From NCBI GenBank assembly GCA_035275065.1, contig DATENM010000002.1, positions 1-64,000 on the forward strand: DNA of 64,000 nt. Direction: 5' to 3'. A model generated the notes under the pieces. The model saw only the letters and a list, made by a program, of their open reading frames with translations, did not search any database and had not been told where the DNA came from. Positions within the stretch are counted from its first letter, which is position 1. Each line of letters begins with the position of its first letter. This stretch comes from Blastocatellia bacterium (GTDB taxonomy: Bacteria; Acidobacteriota; Blastocatellia; UBA7656). Shown piece by piece: positions 55,946 through 64,000 of this stretch. Position numbers and translations under genes: made by a program.

Positions 55946-57337
55946 TTGACAATCCAGCAGAAGGAATCATCCCGCTTGCTAAAACTCACATTCCTCAAAG
56001 CCTTGAGCAGCCCCATAAAAACGGTGATGGCCTGGGCCGCACCGACGACGACAGCCAGCGCCGGCGCGGCCTCGGCGCTATGGACCTTCCCTTCCGTGCT
56101 CGGCTCGGCAATGTTGATCGCCTGGGCCGCCGAGGCGGCGCAGTTCCTGGTCTCGCAGGGCCTGGCGCTGGCCATCCTCGCATGGCTGCAAACCCTGCCC
56201 GAGTTCGCTGTCGAAGCGGTCATCGCCTGGCAGGCCGGCGAGACCATGCGCAACAGCACCAACGCCTTCGAGATTCAGCACGCCACGTCGCTGATGACGG
56301 CCAACTTCACCGGCAGCCTGCGCTTGCTGGTCGGGCTGGGCTGGCCGATGATCTATGTGACCGCCGCTATATTCCATCGCCGGCAATCGCGCCGCCGCCT
56401 GCGCGAGATCAAACTGGAACGTGAGCATGCCGTCGAAGTCGTCTTCCTGTTCATCTGCATCGCCTACTTCGTCATCGTCTGGTGGAAGGGCACGCTGACC
56501 ATGCTCGACACGGCGCTGCTGTCGCTGATCTACGGCGTCTACCTTTACTTCCTCAACAAGATTCCGCCGCAGGAAGAAGAGAAGATGGATGAGCTGGATC
56601 GCATTCCGCGCTTCATCCTGCGGCAGCGGCGCGCCTTGCGCAACGCCATCATCGTCGGCCTGTTCACCGGCGGCGGCCTGATCTTGTACTTCACGGCGCA
56701 TCCGTTCCTCGACAGCCTGAAAGCGATTGCCGTCGGCTTAGGGCTATCGACCTTCGTCTTCGTGCAATGGGTCGCGCCGTTTCTGTCTGAGTTCCCCGAA
56801 AAGGTTTCGGCCTTCAACTGGGCGCGGCGGGTCACGCAAGCGCCGCTCGCCTTGATGAACATGGTCAGCTCGAACATCAACCAGTGGACGATGCTGGTGG
56901 CGATGCTGCCCATCGCCTACGCGCTGGCGCTCGGGCAGGTGGGCGTCATCACCTTCGACGAGCATCAGCGGCTTGAGATTCTGCTGACCATCGGCCAGTC
57001 GCTGCTCGGCGCGGTGCTGCTGGCCAACATGCGCTTCTCGTGGTGGGAGGCGCTGCTGTTATTCACGCTCTGGCTGGTGCAGTTCATGCTATCGGGCTTT
57101 GAAGCGCCGGCGGTGGTGATGCCCGGCATGAGCGCTCATAACAGCCTGGCGGTCCGCCTGGCCGCGTGGCTGTCTGTGAACGTCGAGCAGGTCGAAACGC
57201 TGGCGCATCAGGGCAAGCTGTTGATCACGGCAAGCTACTTTGCCTGGGTCAGCCTGACTATCGCCGTGGCCTTCAAGCGCCGCAATGTCTTTGCCGCCTT
57301 CTCGATCTTCCCGCGGCTGATGCGCGAACACTGGTAG
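55946..57337 (+). CDS. CaCA-type cation exchanger-like membrane protein
   Basis: 463-aa polytopic protein with about 10-12 helices in two related halves. The family alpha-repeat motifs are visible as ILAWLQTLPEFAVEAVIAWQAG near 70-90 and VAPFLSEFPEKVSAFNWARR near 270-290, which correspond to the G-x-S-x-PE helices that bind Na+/Ca2+; both have Pro-Glu. The large loop between halves is charged (PPQEEEKMDELDRIPRF). The transported ion is not certain. The start is unclear: the TTG at 55946 has no ribosome site, and ATG 56027 is an alternative within the first helix. It may be cotranscribed with the UspA gene 19 bases downstream. Confidence 0.78.
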   Translation: MTIQQKESSRLLKLTFLKALSSPIKTVMAWAAPTTTASAGAASALWTFPSVLGSAMLIAWAAEAAQFLVSQGLALAILAWLQTLPEFAVEAVIAWQAGETMRNSTNAFEIQHATSLMTANFTGSLRLLVGLGWPMIYVTAAIFHRRQSRRRLREIKLEREHAVEVVFLFICIAYFVIVWWKGTLTMLDTALLSLIYGVYLYFLNKIPPQEEEKMDELDRIPRFILRQRRALRNAIIVGLFTGGGLILYFTAHPFLDSLKAIAVGLGLSTFVFVQWVAPFLSEFPEKVSAFNWARRVTQAPLALMNMVSSNINQWTMLVAMLPIAYALALGQVGVITFDEHQRLEILLTIGQSLLGAVLLANMRFSWWEALLLFTLWLVQFMLSGFEAPAVVMPGMSAHNSLAVRLAAWLSVNVEQVETLAHQGKLLITASYFAWVSLTIAVAFKRRNVFAAFSIFPRLMREHW

Positions 57338-57356
57338 GACGCCCGGAGGTTCGGTT

Positions 57357-57824
57357 ATGAGCATCAAGACGATTCTGGTCTCCACCGATTTCAGCGACAA
57401 CGCGCAGGTCGCATTTGAGAAAGCCTGCGAGCTGGCACATCTGCTGAAAGCCAAACTTCACATACTGCATGTTCAGGATGAAAGCGCGCTGCGCGTCGCC
57501 ATCAAGGAGGGCTTGCTGGAATCGTGCGAGAACGACGAAGCGATCCACGCCGCTGTCGAACGATTGACTGAAGAGCGCTTCGCCCGCACGCTCGCGGCAG
57601 TAGATTGCGCGGGCCTCGACATCACTCACCTATCGAAGCGCGGCGAGGCGGCGGCGCAGACCCTGGCTTACGCCAAGCGGATTGACGCCGACATGATCGT
57701 CATTGGCCGGCACGGCGAAGGCGTCTTGAGCAACATCATCAGTGCCGTGCTCGGTCGTGTCGCCGAAGTCATCATTCGCAAATCGCCCTGCCCGGTCCTC
57801 GTCGTCCGCCGCGACCATAGGTGA
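57357..57824 (+). CDS. Universal stress protein, UspA family
   Basis: 155-aa single USP domain. It starts MSIKTILVSTDFSDNAQVAFEKAC and ends with the nucleotide-binding glycine pattern IVIGRHGEGVLSNIISAVLGRVAEVIIRKSPCPVLVVR, close to G-2x-G-9x-G, so ATP binding is possible. GGAGG is 7 bases before the ATG. It directly follows the CaCA exchanger gene, so it may tune ion or stress response. Its stop codon overlaps the left arm of element E18 by one base. Confidence 0.9.
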   Translation: MSIKTILVSTDFSDNAQVAFEKACELAHLLKAKLHILHVQDESALRVAIKEGLLESCENDEAIHAAVERLTEERFARTLAAVDCAGLDITHLSKRGEAAAQTLAYAKRIDADMIVIGRHGEGVLSNIISAVLGRVAEVIIRKSPCPVLVVRRDHR

Positions 57825-57960
57825 AGGCAAAAGGCAAAAGTAAAAAGGCAAAAGGTCGGCAGGGGAATGCATAGATAGGATCGGGTACTTTCGCCGGTGC
57901 CTCTTCCTATCTATTGATCCGGCTCCACACTTTTGCCTTTTTACTTTTGCCTTTTGCCTT
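57824..57960. repeat. Heptad inverted repeat element E18 (GGCAAAA type), perfect 31-bp arms
   Basis: Arms 57824-57854 and 57930-57960 are perfect reverse complements over 31 bp, including the odd unit GTAAAAA, which appears in both. Unit: GGCAAAA. An inner pair ATAGATAGGA (57870-57879) and TCCTATCTAT (57905-57914) adds a second stem. It lies between convergent genes. Confidence 0.92.
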
Positions 57961-57963
57961 CTC

Positions 57964-58947
57964 TCAGCCTCTGATCTTCAACTTATAGATTGACCACGCG
58001 GCGCGGTTGTTGTGATTGGCTGTCGCCGTGATGCGCACGAAGCGGGCGCGCGCTGGCGTGAAGGCCGCCACCGAGCGGTCGCGTTCGCCCGCGCCTTCAA
58101 AGACCGTCTGCCAGCGGTTGCCGTCGGCGCTCACTTCGACGCGATAGCGGCCCGGAAAATCCCGTGGTTCCGGCTCGTGAACCTGGACGACGCGCGACAC
58201 CGTGTATGTGCCGCCGAGGTCAACCTGCACCCACGCGCCCGCGTAATTCCCTGTCGTCGTCGTCGCTCGCGTCGTGTTGTTGTCGTCAACCACGGCGTTG
58301 ATGTTCGTGATGCCTTGCGCGGTGATGCTGCGAATGGCGCGCGCCGTTAGCTTGTCGTCTTCCGTATCGGGCTTGCCCGGCGTTTCTTTGTTGTCGGGCT
58401 TCGGCGCAGTCTTCGGCGCGGGCTGCGAAGTCGGCGGCTGCGGGCTCGGAATCGTGCGCGCCTTCTGGCCTGGATCGATGCCGGCCGTCAGCTCGGCGAT
58501 TGACCACTCCTGGTTGTACACGGTGTTTACCGCCGTGGCGGTGACGCGAATGAAGCGCCCGCGAATGGCCTCGAACTTGGCCTTGCTCTCGCCGCGCTGC
58601 CCCTCGCCTTGCCATGCCAGCATCCACGGGCCTTGCGCGCTGGTGCCGACTTCGACTTTGTAAGCGCCCGGCGCGTGCGTCGGCCAGCGCCCGTGATCCT
58701 GTGCGATGCCGATGATGTTCTGTTCACTGCCGACGTCAACCGTGAAGCTCAGGCCGACATAATCCTTGCGACCCGAAGTCGCCCGCGTGTCCACGCGCTC
58801 GTCGTTGGCGTTGGCCAGGTCGAGCAGGTCACCGGTAATCGCTGCCGGCCGCACCGCGCGCGACTGCACGGTCTGCTGCGCGGTAACGGGTGTGCCGAGC
58901 GCCGCGATCAACAGCGATGAAACGAATGACGCGATGAATCTTTTCAT
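57964..58947 (-). CDS. Secreted protein with two F5/8 type C (discoidin-like) domains
   Basis: 327-aa exported protein. The signal peptide (ASFVSSLLIAALGTPVTAQ) leads to two similar beta-sandwich domains: about 30-160 (YVGLSFTVDVGSEQNIIGIAQDHG, ARFEAIRGRFIRVTATAVN-like block) and about 200-327 (AGAWVQVDLGGTYTVSRVVQVHE, RARFVRITATANHNNRAAWSIYKLKI). A Pro/Lys-rich hinge lies between. Such domains bind carbohydrate or lipid head groups. There is no enzyme module, so it may be a surface binder. AGGAGGAGGG lies before the ATG. The 299 bases upstream, toward 59247, hold only promoter signals. Confidence 0.8.
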   Translation of the reverse strand: MKRFIASFVSSLLIAALGTPVTAQQTVQSRAVRPAAITGDLLDLANANDERVDTRATSGRKDYVGLSFTVDVGSEQNIIGIAQDHGRWPTHAPGAYKVEVGTSAQGPWMLAWQGEGQRGESKAKFEAIRGRFIRVTATAVNTVYNQEWSIAELTAGIDPGQKARTIPSPQPPTSQPAPKTAPKPDNKETPGKPDTEDDKLTARAIRSITAQGITNINAVVDDNNTTRATTTTGNYAGAWVQVDLGGTYTVSRVVQVHEPEPRDFPGRYRVEVSADGNRWQTVFEGAGERDRSVAAFTPARARFVRITATANHNNRAAWSIYKLKIRG

Positions 58948-59178
58948 AGCCCTCCTCCTGATTTGCCGCCGGTCGTCGCCTGCGGCGCTGCTTGTCTCTT
59001 GAAGTGCGATGGTCTGCGCACGGTCTGCGTTGCTCAGGCGAGTTCGGAGCTGACGACGCACAATGGCGGTTATAGCCACCCGTTTCGTCACGCGTCTACA
59101 GAGGTCTACAGGTTGAATGTTAACATGGCCCGCCGCCCGCCGCCGAGCATCCGCGGCGCGCCGATAATAAGTCTTAAA

Positions 59179-59205
59179 TTGACAGAGGGGGTCGGCTAAT
59201 ATACT
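59179..59205 (+). promoter_or_regulatory. Probable promoter of the peptide-binding protein gene
   Basis: TTGACA (59179-59184) and TATACT (59200-59205) lie 15 bases apart; TACTTT two bases later gives a spacing of 17. It is 42 bases before the ATG at 59247. Confidence 0.7.
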
Positions 59206-59246
59206 TTTGGGGCAGTAGGCAGGCAGGCCCAATCGGGAGGGGATGA

Positions 59247-61058
59247 ATGAGAAAGGCTTTTATCTGTGCGGCGCTCTCTGCGTTGATGGCCCTTGTGGCC
59301 TGTAAACCCGGTGGGGTTGGCGGACCGAGCGGCACACCAAACCCGCCGTTTGCCGGCGACCTGCCGCAGGACGCCTATGTCTTTCAGGGCGAGCCGGGTG
59401 TTTACGGCGGCCAACTGGTGCTTGATCTCAAGAACGACCCGGCGACTTTCAACATCATTAACATCACCGACGAGAACAGTGCTTACCTGCTCTATTATCA
59501 TGTCTTCCGCTGGCTGATCGATTTCCGCAACGGCGGCGATCCGCCCGATTTCGACTCCGGGCTCTGCACCGGCTGGGAAAACTCGCCCGACCTCAAGCAA
59601 TGGACTTTCCACCTGCGGCGCGGCGTCCGCTGGTCGGACGGCGAGCCGTTCAATGCCGACGACGTGATGTTCACCTGGGACGTCATCCGCGACCCGAACG
59701 TGCAAAGCGCAATCGCCGACGTCTTCAAGGAAGGCGCTGATGGCGGCCATCCGCTCTACCCGCAGCTCGATAAGCTCGACGACGTGACGGTGCGGTTTAC
59801 ATTGCACGCACCGAACGCGATGTTCCTTGACCAGATCGTCAACTTCTTCCCCATCCCGAAGCACAAGTGGGAGTCGGCCTGGCGCGCGGGCCGCTTCAAT
59901 GAAGTGATGAAACTTACCGACAACCTCGACGACATCGTCTCGCTGGGGCCGTTCCGCTTGAAAGAGTACACGCCGGGACAGCGCGTCGTGCTCGAACGCA
60001 ACCCGTACTTCTGGAAGGTTGATAAGAAGGGCCAGCGACTGCCCTACCTGGACCGCCTGGTCTTCCTCATCGCCAAAGACTTCACCACGGTGCAGGCGAA
60101 GTTCGAGGCCACCGAGATCGATATGCTGGCGCGCGTGCGCGCCGAAGATTACGCCCAGGTCAAGAAGTTCGAAAGCGCCGACATCGGCGTGCAGGACATC
60201 GGCGTCGTCCTCGACACCCAGTGGATCGTCTTCAATCAAAATAATCTCGACAACCCACAGACCCATAAACCTTACCTCGCGCCGTGGAAGCAGCGTCTCT
60301 TCCGCGACACGCGCTTCCGCCAGGCGGTCTCTTACGCCATTGACCGCGAGGGCCTGGCCAAGACGGTCTACGCGGGCCGCGCCGTGCCGCTCTATTCGTT
60401 TATCACGCCGGCGGACAAAATCTGGTACAGCGACGAGGTGATGAAGTACCCCTACGACCCGGAGCGCGCCCGCAGGATGCTGGCCGACATCGGCTTGAAG
60501 GACAATGACGGCGACGGCGTCCTCGAAGACGGTGAAGGGCACCGGCTCGAATTCAGCGTCATCACCAACTCCAGCAATTCGCAGCGCGTGCGCACGGCGG
60601 CGTTTATAGCCAAGAATCTCCAGGATATCGGCATCAAGCTCAACCCCGAATCGGTGACGCTCAACGCCGTCGTCACGGCCATGCAGTCAACGTTTAACTT
60701 TGACGCGCTGGAACTCGGCTGGCAGGGGGCTGTGCCCCCCGGCCCGACCAACACGAAAAACATCACCTTGTCGTCGGCGCTCAACCACGCCTGCTTCCCG
60801 AGCCAGCCCAAGCCGTCAACCGAATGGGAGGCGCGCATCGATCAGCTTGTGCATGAGATAGACGGCGAGCCGGACGCCGGCATACGCAAGCAGAAATTCG
60901 CCGAGGTGCAACGCATCTGGTCCGAGCAATTGCCGGAGATTAACCTGGTCGTGCAGGAAGAGGCAGTCGCTTTCAAGAAGAAGTTCGGCAACCTGCTGCC
61001 CTCGACCATGTCGCCGCGCGTTAGCTGGAACGCGGAAGAGATTTACATTAAGCGATGA
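59247..61058 (+). CDS. Peptide/nickel-type ABC transporter substrate-binding lipoprotein (SBP_bac_5)
   Basis: 603-aa lipoprotein with lipobox LVAC near residue 19. The family-5 binding protein fold is shown by FHLRRGVRWSDGEPFNADDVMFTWDVIRDP near 115-145 (the signature WSDG-x-P-x-xA-x-DV) and FRQAVSYAIDREGLAKTVY near 360. Length and order are normal for DppA/OppA-type proteins. GGGAGGGG precedes the ATG. Permease genes follow on the same strand, but no ATPase genes are seen before the window end, so they lie elsewhere or further on. The substrate is unknown (oligopeptides are common). Confidence 0.9.
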   Translation: MRKAFICAALSALMALVACKPGGVGGPSGTPNPPFAGDLPQDAYVFQGEPGVYGGQLVLDLKNDPATFNIINITDENSAYLLYYHVFRWLIDFRNGGDPPDFDSGLCTGWENSPDLKQWTFHLRRGVRWSDGEPFNADDVMFTWDVIRDPNVQSAIADVFKEGADGGHPLYPQLDKLDDVTVRFTLHAPNAMFLDQIVNFFPIPKHKWESAWRAGRFNEVMKLTDNLDDIVSLGPFRLKEYTPGQRVVLERNPYFWKVDKKGQRLPYLDRLVFLIAKDFTTVQAKFEATEIDMLARVRAEDYAQVKKFESADIGVQDIGVVLDTQWIVFNQNNLDNPQTHKPYLAPWKQRLFRDTRFRQAVSYAIDREGLAKTVYAGRAVPLYSFITPADKIWYSDEVMKYPYDPERARRMLADIGLKDNDGDGVLEDGEGHRLEFSVITNSSNSQRVRTAAFIAKNLQDIGIKLNPESVTLNAVVTAMQSTFNFDALELGWQGAVPPGPTNTKNITLSSALNHACFPSQPKPSTEWEARIDQLVHEIDGEPDAGIRKQKFAEVQRIWSEQLPEINLVVQEEAVAFKKKFGNLLPSTMSPRVSWNAEEIYIKR

Positions 61059-61174
61059 AGTCAGGAGTCAGAAGTCAGGAGTCAGAATGAATTTAGAAGG
61101 CGCAGCAAGTGGACTCACTGCCGCCGACTTCCTTTTCCATTCTGTCTTCTGACTCCTGACTTCTGACTCCTGAC
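61059..61174. repeat. Heptad inverted repeat element E19 (AGTCAGG/AGTCAGA type)
   Basis: The left arm 61059-61087 alternates AGTCAGG and AGTCAGA, and the right arm 61146-61174 has the same alternation when reversed. It begins at the stop codon of the binding protein and sits between it and the first permease of the same operon. Confidence 0.9.
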
Positions 61175-61186
61175 CCCTGAAGTCCT

Positions 61187-62158
61187 ATGCGCACCTTTCT
61201 CATCAGGCGCGGGCTCGCGGCGGTGCCGCTCATCCTCTTTGTGACCTTCTTCACAAAGGTGATGCTGGTACTGTCGCCGGGCAACTTCCTCGACGAGCTG
61301 CGCATGAAGCCGAACATCTCGCGCGACTACCTTGAGCGCATGGAGCAGAAGTACCACCTCGACAGCCGCAACGTCTTCGAGCGCTACTGGTACTGGCTGA
61401 AGCCGGCGCTCAAGGGCGACCTCGGCGATTCGTTTATCACCGCCGCGCCGGTGACGACGCTGATCGGCCAGCGCATGCTCAACACGCTGATGCTGACGGG
61501 GGCGGCGCTGGTCTTCTCATGGGCGCTGGCCATCCCGCTCGGCGTACTCGCCGGCGTCAACCGCAACCGCTGGGTGGACAGGCTGTGCAGCTTCATCTCG
61601 TTCTTCGGGCTATCGATCCCTAGCGTCTTCTTCTCGCTGCTGCTCATCTTGTTTGCCGTCAAGACCGGCTGGTTCCCGGCGGGCGGCATTCACGACCAGG
61701 TCAACTGGGACTACATGAATGGCTGGCAGCGCTTCACCGACACGCTGTGGCATCTGGTGCTACCGACCGTGGTGCTCGGCACGCTGGGGATGGCGCAGTA
61801 CATGCGACAGATGCGCAGCGAGATGATCGAGACCTTATCGCAAGATTACATCCGCACGGCGCGCGCCAAGGGCCTGAGCCAACGCCGCATCGTCTTCCGC
61901 CATGCGCTCGGCAATGCCATCAACCCGCTGGTGACGCTGTTCGGGTTGTCGCTGGCTTACCTGCTGGCTGGGGCGCTGCTGACCGAATATGTTTTCGCCT
62001 GGCCGGGACTCGGCACGCTGGTGTATGAAGCATTACGCGACAAAGACGAGCCGCTGGTGATGGCGGCGGTGACCATGCTGGTGGTGATGCTGGTTGTCGG
62101 CAACTTGATCGCCGACTTGCTGCTCGCCGTCATTGACCCGCGCATCCGCGTCGAATAA
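61187..62158 (+). CDS. Peptide ABC transporter permease (DppB-type)
   Basis: 323-aa inner-membrane permease. The first helix (RRGLAAVPLILFVTFFTKVML) and five more helices follow the DppB pattern. The cytoplasmic EAA-like loop, which contacts the ATPase, is DYIRTARAKGLSQRRIVFRHALGNAINP near 220-247. The first periplasmic loop is somewhat shorter and carries KYHLDSRNVFERYWYW. The ribosome site is weak (GAAG), so expression may depend on the upstream gene despite repeat E19 between them. It forms a pair with the next permease, 5 bases apart. Confidence 0.9.
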   Translation: MRTFLIRRGLAAVPLILFVTFFTKVMLVLSPGNFLDELRMKPNISRDYLERMEQKYHLDSRNVFERYWYWLKPALKGDLGDSFITAAPVTTLIGQRMLNTLMLTGAALVFSWALAIPLGVLAGVNRNRWVDRLCSFISFFGLSIPSVFFSLLLILFAVKTGWFPAGGIHDQVNWDYMNGWQRFTDTLWHLVLPTVVLGTLGMAQYMRQMRSEMIETLSQDYIRTARAKGLSQRRIVFRHALGNAINPLVTLFGLSLAYLLAGALLTEYVFAWPGLGTLVYEALRDKDEPLVMAAVTMLVVMLVVGNLIADLLLAVIDPRIRVE

Positions 62159-62163
62159 TCGCC

Positions 62164-63414
62164 ATGCCCGACCGCCGCCAACTCGAAGAAGCCAGCCGCG
62201 AAGAAGCCGCCGAGCGCGCCCTCGACGCGCAGCCCGTGGTGATCGAGCGCGGGCCGGGCGAAGCCATCGTCGAGCCGCTGGCGCCGACGGCGCAGGGCCT
62301 GACCGACGCCTTCCATGAGCCGGCGGTGACGCGGGCGGCGCGCGGGCGGTCGCCTTCGCAGCTCATCTGGCTGAAGCTGCGCCGCAACCGCACGGCAATG
62401 TTCGGCCTCTACCTGCTCGCGGCGCTCTACCTGGCCGCCGTGCTGGCCGGCTTTCTTGCGCCATACAAGTATGACGACGCCGACCACGACCTGCCGTTCC
62501 ACCCGCCGATGCTTACGCGCATTCACTTCTTCGACGATCAAGGCAAGCTCTCGCGCCCGTTCGTCTATGGCATTGCGCCGGTCGCCGGCCAGCATGCCGT
62601 CTATAACGAAGACCACAGCAAAAAGTACCCGCTGCGCCTGTTGGTCAAAGGCGACCGCTATCACATTCTCTGGCTGCTGCGCTCGGATGTGCATCTGTTC
62701 GGCGTCGAGCAGCCGGGGCGCTTCTTCCTCTTCGGCTCGGACCTCGTCGGCCAGGACATCTTCTCGCGCATCCTCTACGGCGCGCAGGTGTCGCTGTCCA
62801 TCGGCCTGCTGGGCATCCTGATCTCGGCGAGCATCGGCATGATCGTCGGCGCCATCGCCGGCTACTTCGGCGGCGCCACCGACTTCCTGCTGATGCGCGG
62901 CGTCGAAGCCTTGCTCGCGGTGCCGAGCCTCTACTTCATCCTCATCATGCGCCAGATGTTCGGCGGCGGCCTGAGCAAGATGCAGCTCTACGCGATCATC
63001 GTCGTCATCCTGGCGTTCATCGACTCGGCAGCCGAGGCGCGGGTGATTCGCGGCATGGTGCTATCGCTTAAGGAGCAAGAGTACGTGCTGGCGGCGCGGG
63101 CGCTGGGCTTCACCGACGCGCGCATCATCACCCGCCACATCCTGCCGAACACGCTGTCGTTTGTGATCGTCACGGCGACGTTGTCCGTGCCGTTTTATAT
63201 CCTCGGCGAAGTCGCGCTCTCATTCCTGGGCGTCGGCATACAAGAGCCGGAAGCGAGCTGGGGCAACATGCTGACTGCGGCGCAGAACCCGCGCTACCTG
63301 AGCGATTTCCCCTGGATGCTGGCGCCCGGCGTCTTCATCTTCATCGCCGTGATGGCGTGGAATTTTTTGGGCGACGGCCTGCGCGACGCCACCGACCCGC
63401 GCACCTTGAGCTAG
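62164..63414 (+). CDS. Peptide ABC transporter permease (DppC-type) with extended N-terminus
   Basis: 416-aa inner-membrane permease. The DppC core has IWLKLRRNRTAMFGLYLLAALYLAAVLAGF near 60-90 and the EAA loop EYVLAARALGFTDARIITRHILPN near 300-323. Two features are longer than usual: a charged Glu/Ala N-terminus of about 55 residues before the first helix, and a periplasmic loop of about 100 residues (LPFHPPMLTRIHFFDDQG to RFFLFGSDLVGQDIFSR). This explains the length over the usual 280-300. It closes the transporter genes seen here. Confidence 0.9.
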   Translation: MPDRRQLEEASREEAAERALDAQPVVIERGPGEAIVEPLAPTAQGLTDAFHEPAVTRAARGRSPSQLIWLKLRRNRTAMFGLYLLAALYLAAVLAGFLAPYKYDDADHDLPFHPPMLTRIHFFDDQGKLSRPFVYGIAPVAGQHAVYNEDHSKKYPLRLLVKGDRYHILWLLRSDVHLFGVEQPGRFFLFGSDLVGQDIFSRILYGAQVSLSIGLLGILISASIGMIVGAIAGYFGGATDFLLMRGVEALLAVPSLYFILIMRQMFGGGLSKMQLYAIIVVILAFIDSAAEARVIRGMVLSLKEQEYVLAARALGFTDARIITRHILPNTLSFVIVTATLSVPFYILGEVALSFLGVGIQEPEASWGNMLTAAQNPRYLSDFPWMLAPGVFIFIAVMAWNFLGDGLRDATDPRTLS

Positions 63415-63440
63415 AATGCGGTATTCTAGAACTTGACACT

Positions 63441-63731
63441 ATGCAAGAACGACGGATCAATATCAGCAACCGCCTCGGGCTGCACGCGCGCGCCTCGGCG
63501 CGGCTCGTGCGCCGCGCCACCCAGTTCACCAGCCGCATCGAGCTAGAGCGCGACGACACAGGCCAGCGCGCCGACGGCAAATCGATCTTGAGTGTCCTTT
63601 TGCTTGCGGCGGCGCGCGGCACCTGGCTTATAATCCGGGCGGAAGGCGAAGATGAGGCGCGCGCCGCCGATGCGCTCGCCGAATTGGTAGAACAGAAGTT
63701 CGGAGAGGAGCTTTCGGATGGCGTCTTCTAG
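63441..63731 (+). CDS. ptsH: Phosphocarrier protein HPr
   Basis: 96-aa HPr that receives phosphate from enzyme I. The active-site His is in RLGLHARASARLV near residue 15, and the regulatory serine site is GKSILSVLLLAA near residue 49, so both the EI/EII relay and HPr kinase control could apply. The N-terminus MQERRINISN fits the fold. The start at 63441 excludes a reading from 63357, which is inside the permease gene. It overlaps the ptsI start by 14 bases. No sugar-specific EII gene is in the window, so a regulatory PTS is likely. No ribosome site is clear. Confidence 0.9.
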   Translation: MQERRINISNRLGLHARASARLVRRATQFTSRIELERDDTGQRADGKSILSVLLLAAARGTWLIIRAEGEDEARAADALAELVEQKFGEELSDGVF

Positions 63732-64000
63732 CCATCGCGATGTGCGGCTGCATGGCGTCGGCGCTTCGCCCGGCGTCGCCGAAGGCAGCGCGCTGCGCCT
63801 GGACGAGCGCGGGCGGCATCAGTTCTATTACCTCGACGTCTCGCCGACGCAGGCGCGCCGCGAAGTCCGCCGCCTGCACGAAGCCTTCGAGCAGGCGCGC
63901 GCCGAGCTGCTGGAGATCAAAGCCCGCCTGACCCACGAGCTCGGCTATGAACACTCCTTCATCCTCGACGCCCACCTGTTGATGCTCGAAGACGAGCGCT
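63718..64000 (+). CDS. ptsI: PTS enzyme I (phosphoenolpyruvate-protein phosphotransferase), 5' part only
   Basis: 94 residues before the window ends. The N-terminal signature GVGASPGVAEGSALRLDE near 13-30 is the usual GxxxSPGxAxG start of enzyme I. AREVRRLHEAF and the HSFILDAHLLMLEDE segment near 83-94 (EIFEAHLMLLEDP in classical EI) confirm the family. The active His and PEP-binding domain are outside the window. GGAG lies 8 bases before the ATG, and the gene overlaps ptsH by 14 bases, so the pair is coupled. Confidence 0.85.
   Translation, partial: MASSSHRDVRLHGVGASPGVAEGSALRLDERGRHQFYYLDVSPTQARREVRRLHEAFEQARAELLEIKARLTHELGYEHSFILDAHLLMLEDER

Overview
The window looks like chromosome from a member of the Acidobacteriota, most likely a Blastocatellia-type lineage. 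The evidence is high G+C, an Oar-like TonB receptor with an N-terminal carboxypeptidase-regulatory domain, an eight-heme cytochrome c, separate HspR- and HrcA-type chaperone operons, an LptD-like outer-membrane protein, and many secreted proteins of unknown role. The taxonomic call is inference from gene content; no rRNA or tRNA gene is visible. The first ~840 bases read differently (actinobacterial-like codon choice) and may be a recombination junction or an assembly chimera.

Layout. 280-2279: MacB-type ABC ATPase and permease. 2466-9224: lytic transglycosylase, rhomboid-TPR protein, a small four-helix-bundle gene inside an inverted-repeat element, and a TonB-dependent receptor. 9484-13305 (minus): dnaK-dnaJ-small membrane protein-hspR, with a HAIR-like operator over the dnaK promoter. 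13488-16829 (minus): membrane protein, cupin, octaheme cytochrome c, pgsA. 17104-24930: second lytic transglycosylase, SH3-type lipoprotein, basic secreted protein, sensor-like protein, zinc-ribbon/FGE-like protein, polyprenyl synthase. 25258-26655: der. 26749-31776 (minus): hrcA-grpE-dnaK-dnaJ. 31906-37308: PPC-domain protein, lptD-like gene and a divergent ArnT-like glycosyltransferase. 37362-40431: nucleotidyltransferase, TIGR04222-like membrane protein with a Cys/Gly tail, DUF692 (MNIO) enzyme and a partner protein. 40607-48606: type II secretion/type IV pilus genes for F, E and D proteins, two pseudopilins and a PilM-like protein. 48812-58947: two small stress-type proteins, M14 carboxypeptidase, TPR and other secreted proteins, a CaCA-like exchanger, a UspA protein and a discoidin-domain protein. 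59247-64000: peptide ABC transporter binding protein and two permeases, then HPr and the start of enzyme I.

The most unusual property is outside the genes. About 19 intergenic elements share one architecture: two inverted arms built of short tandem repeats, nearly always 7 bp long, around a short core. The heptad sequence differs between elements, yet the order of variant heptads is mirrored between the two arms of the same element. They sit directly at stop codons, between operon genes (both chaperone operons), and in the 5' ends of both pseudopilin genes, where they are translated or supply a Shine-Dalgarno sequence. One carries a four-helix-bundle gene. This resembles the heptameric STRR repeats known in cyanobacteria, but the mirrored, palindromic, gene-carrying form deserves attention.

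The second candidate system is the TIGR04222-DUF692-partner cassette at 38129-40431. It has the layout of an iron-dependent cysteine-modification (RiPP-like) system acting on the Cys-rich tail of a membrane protein.
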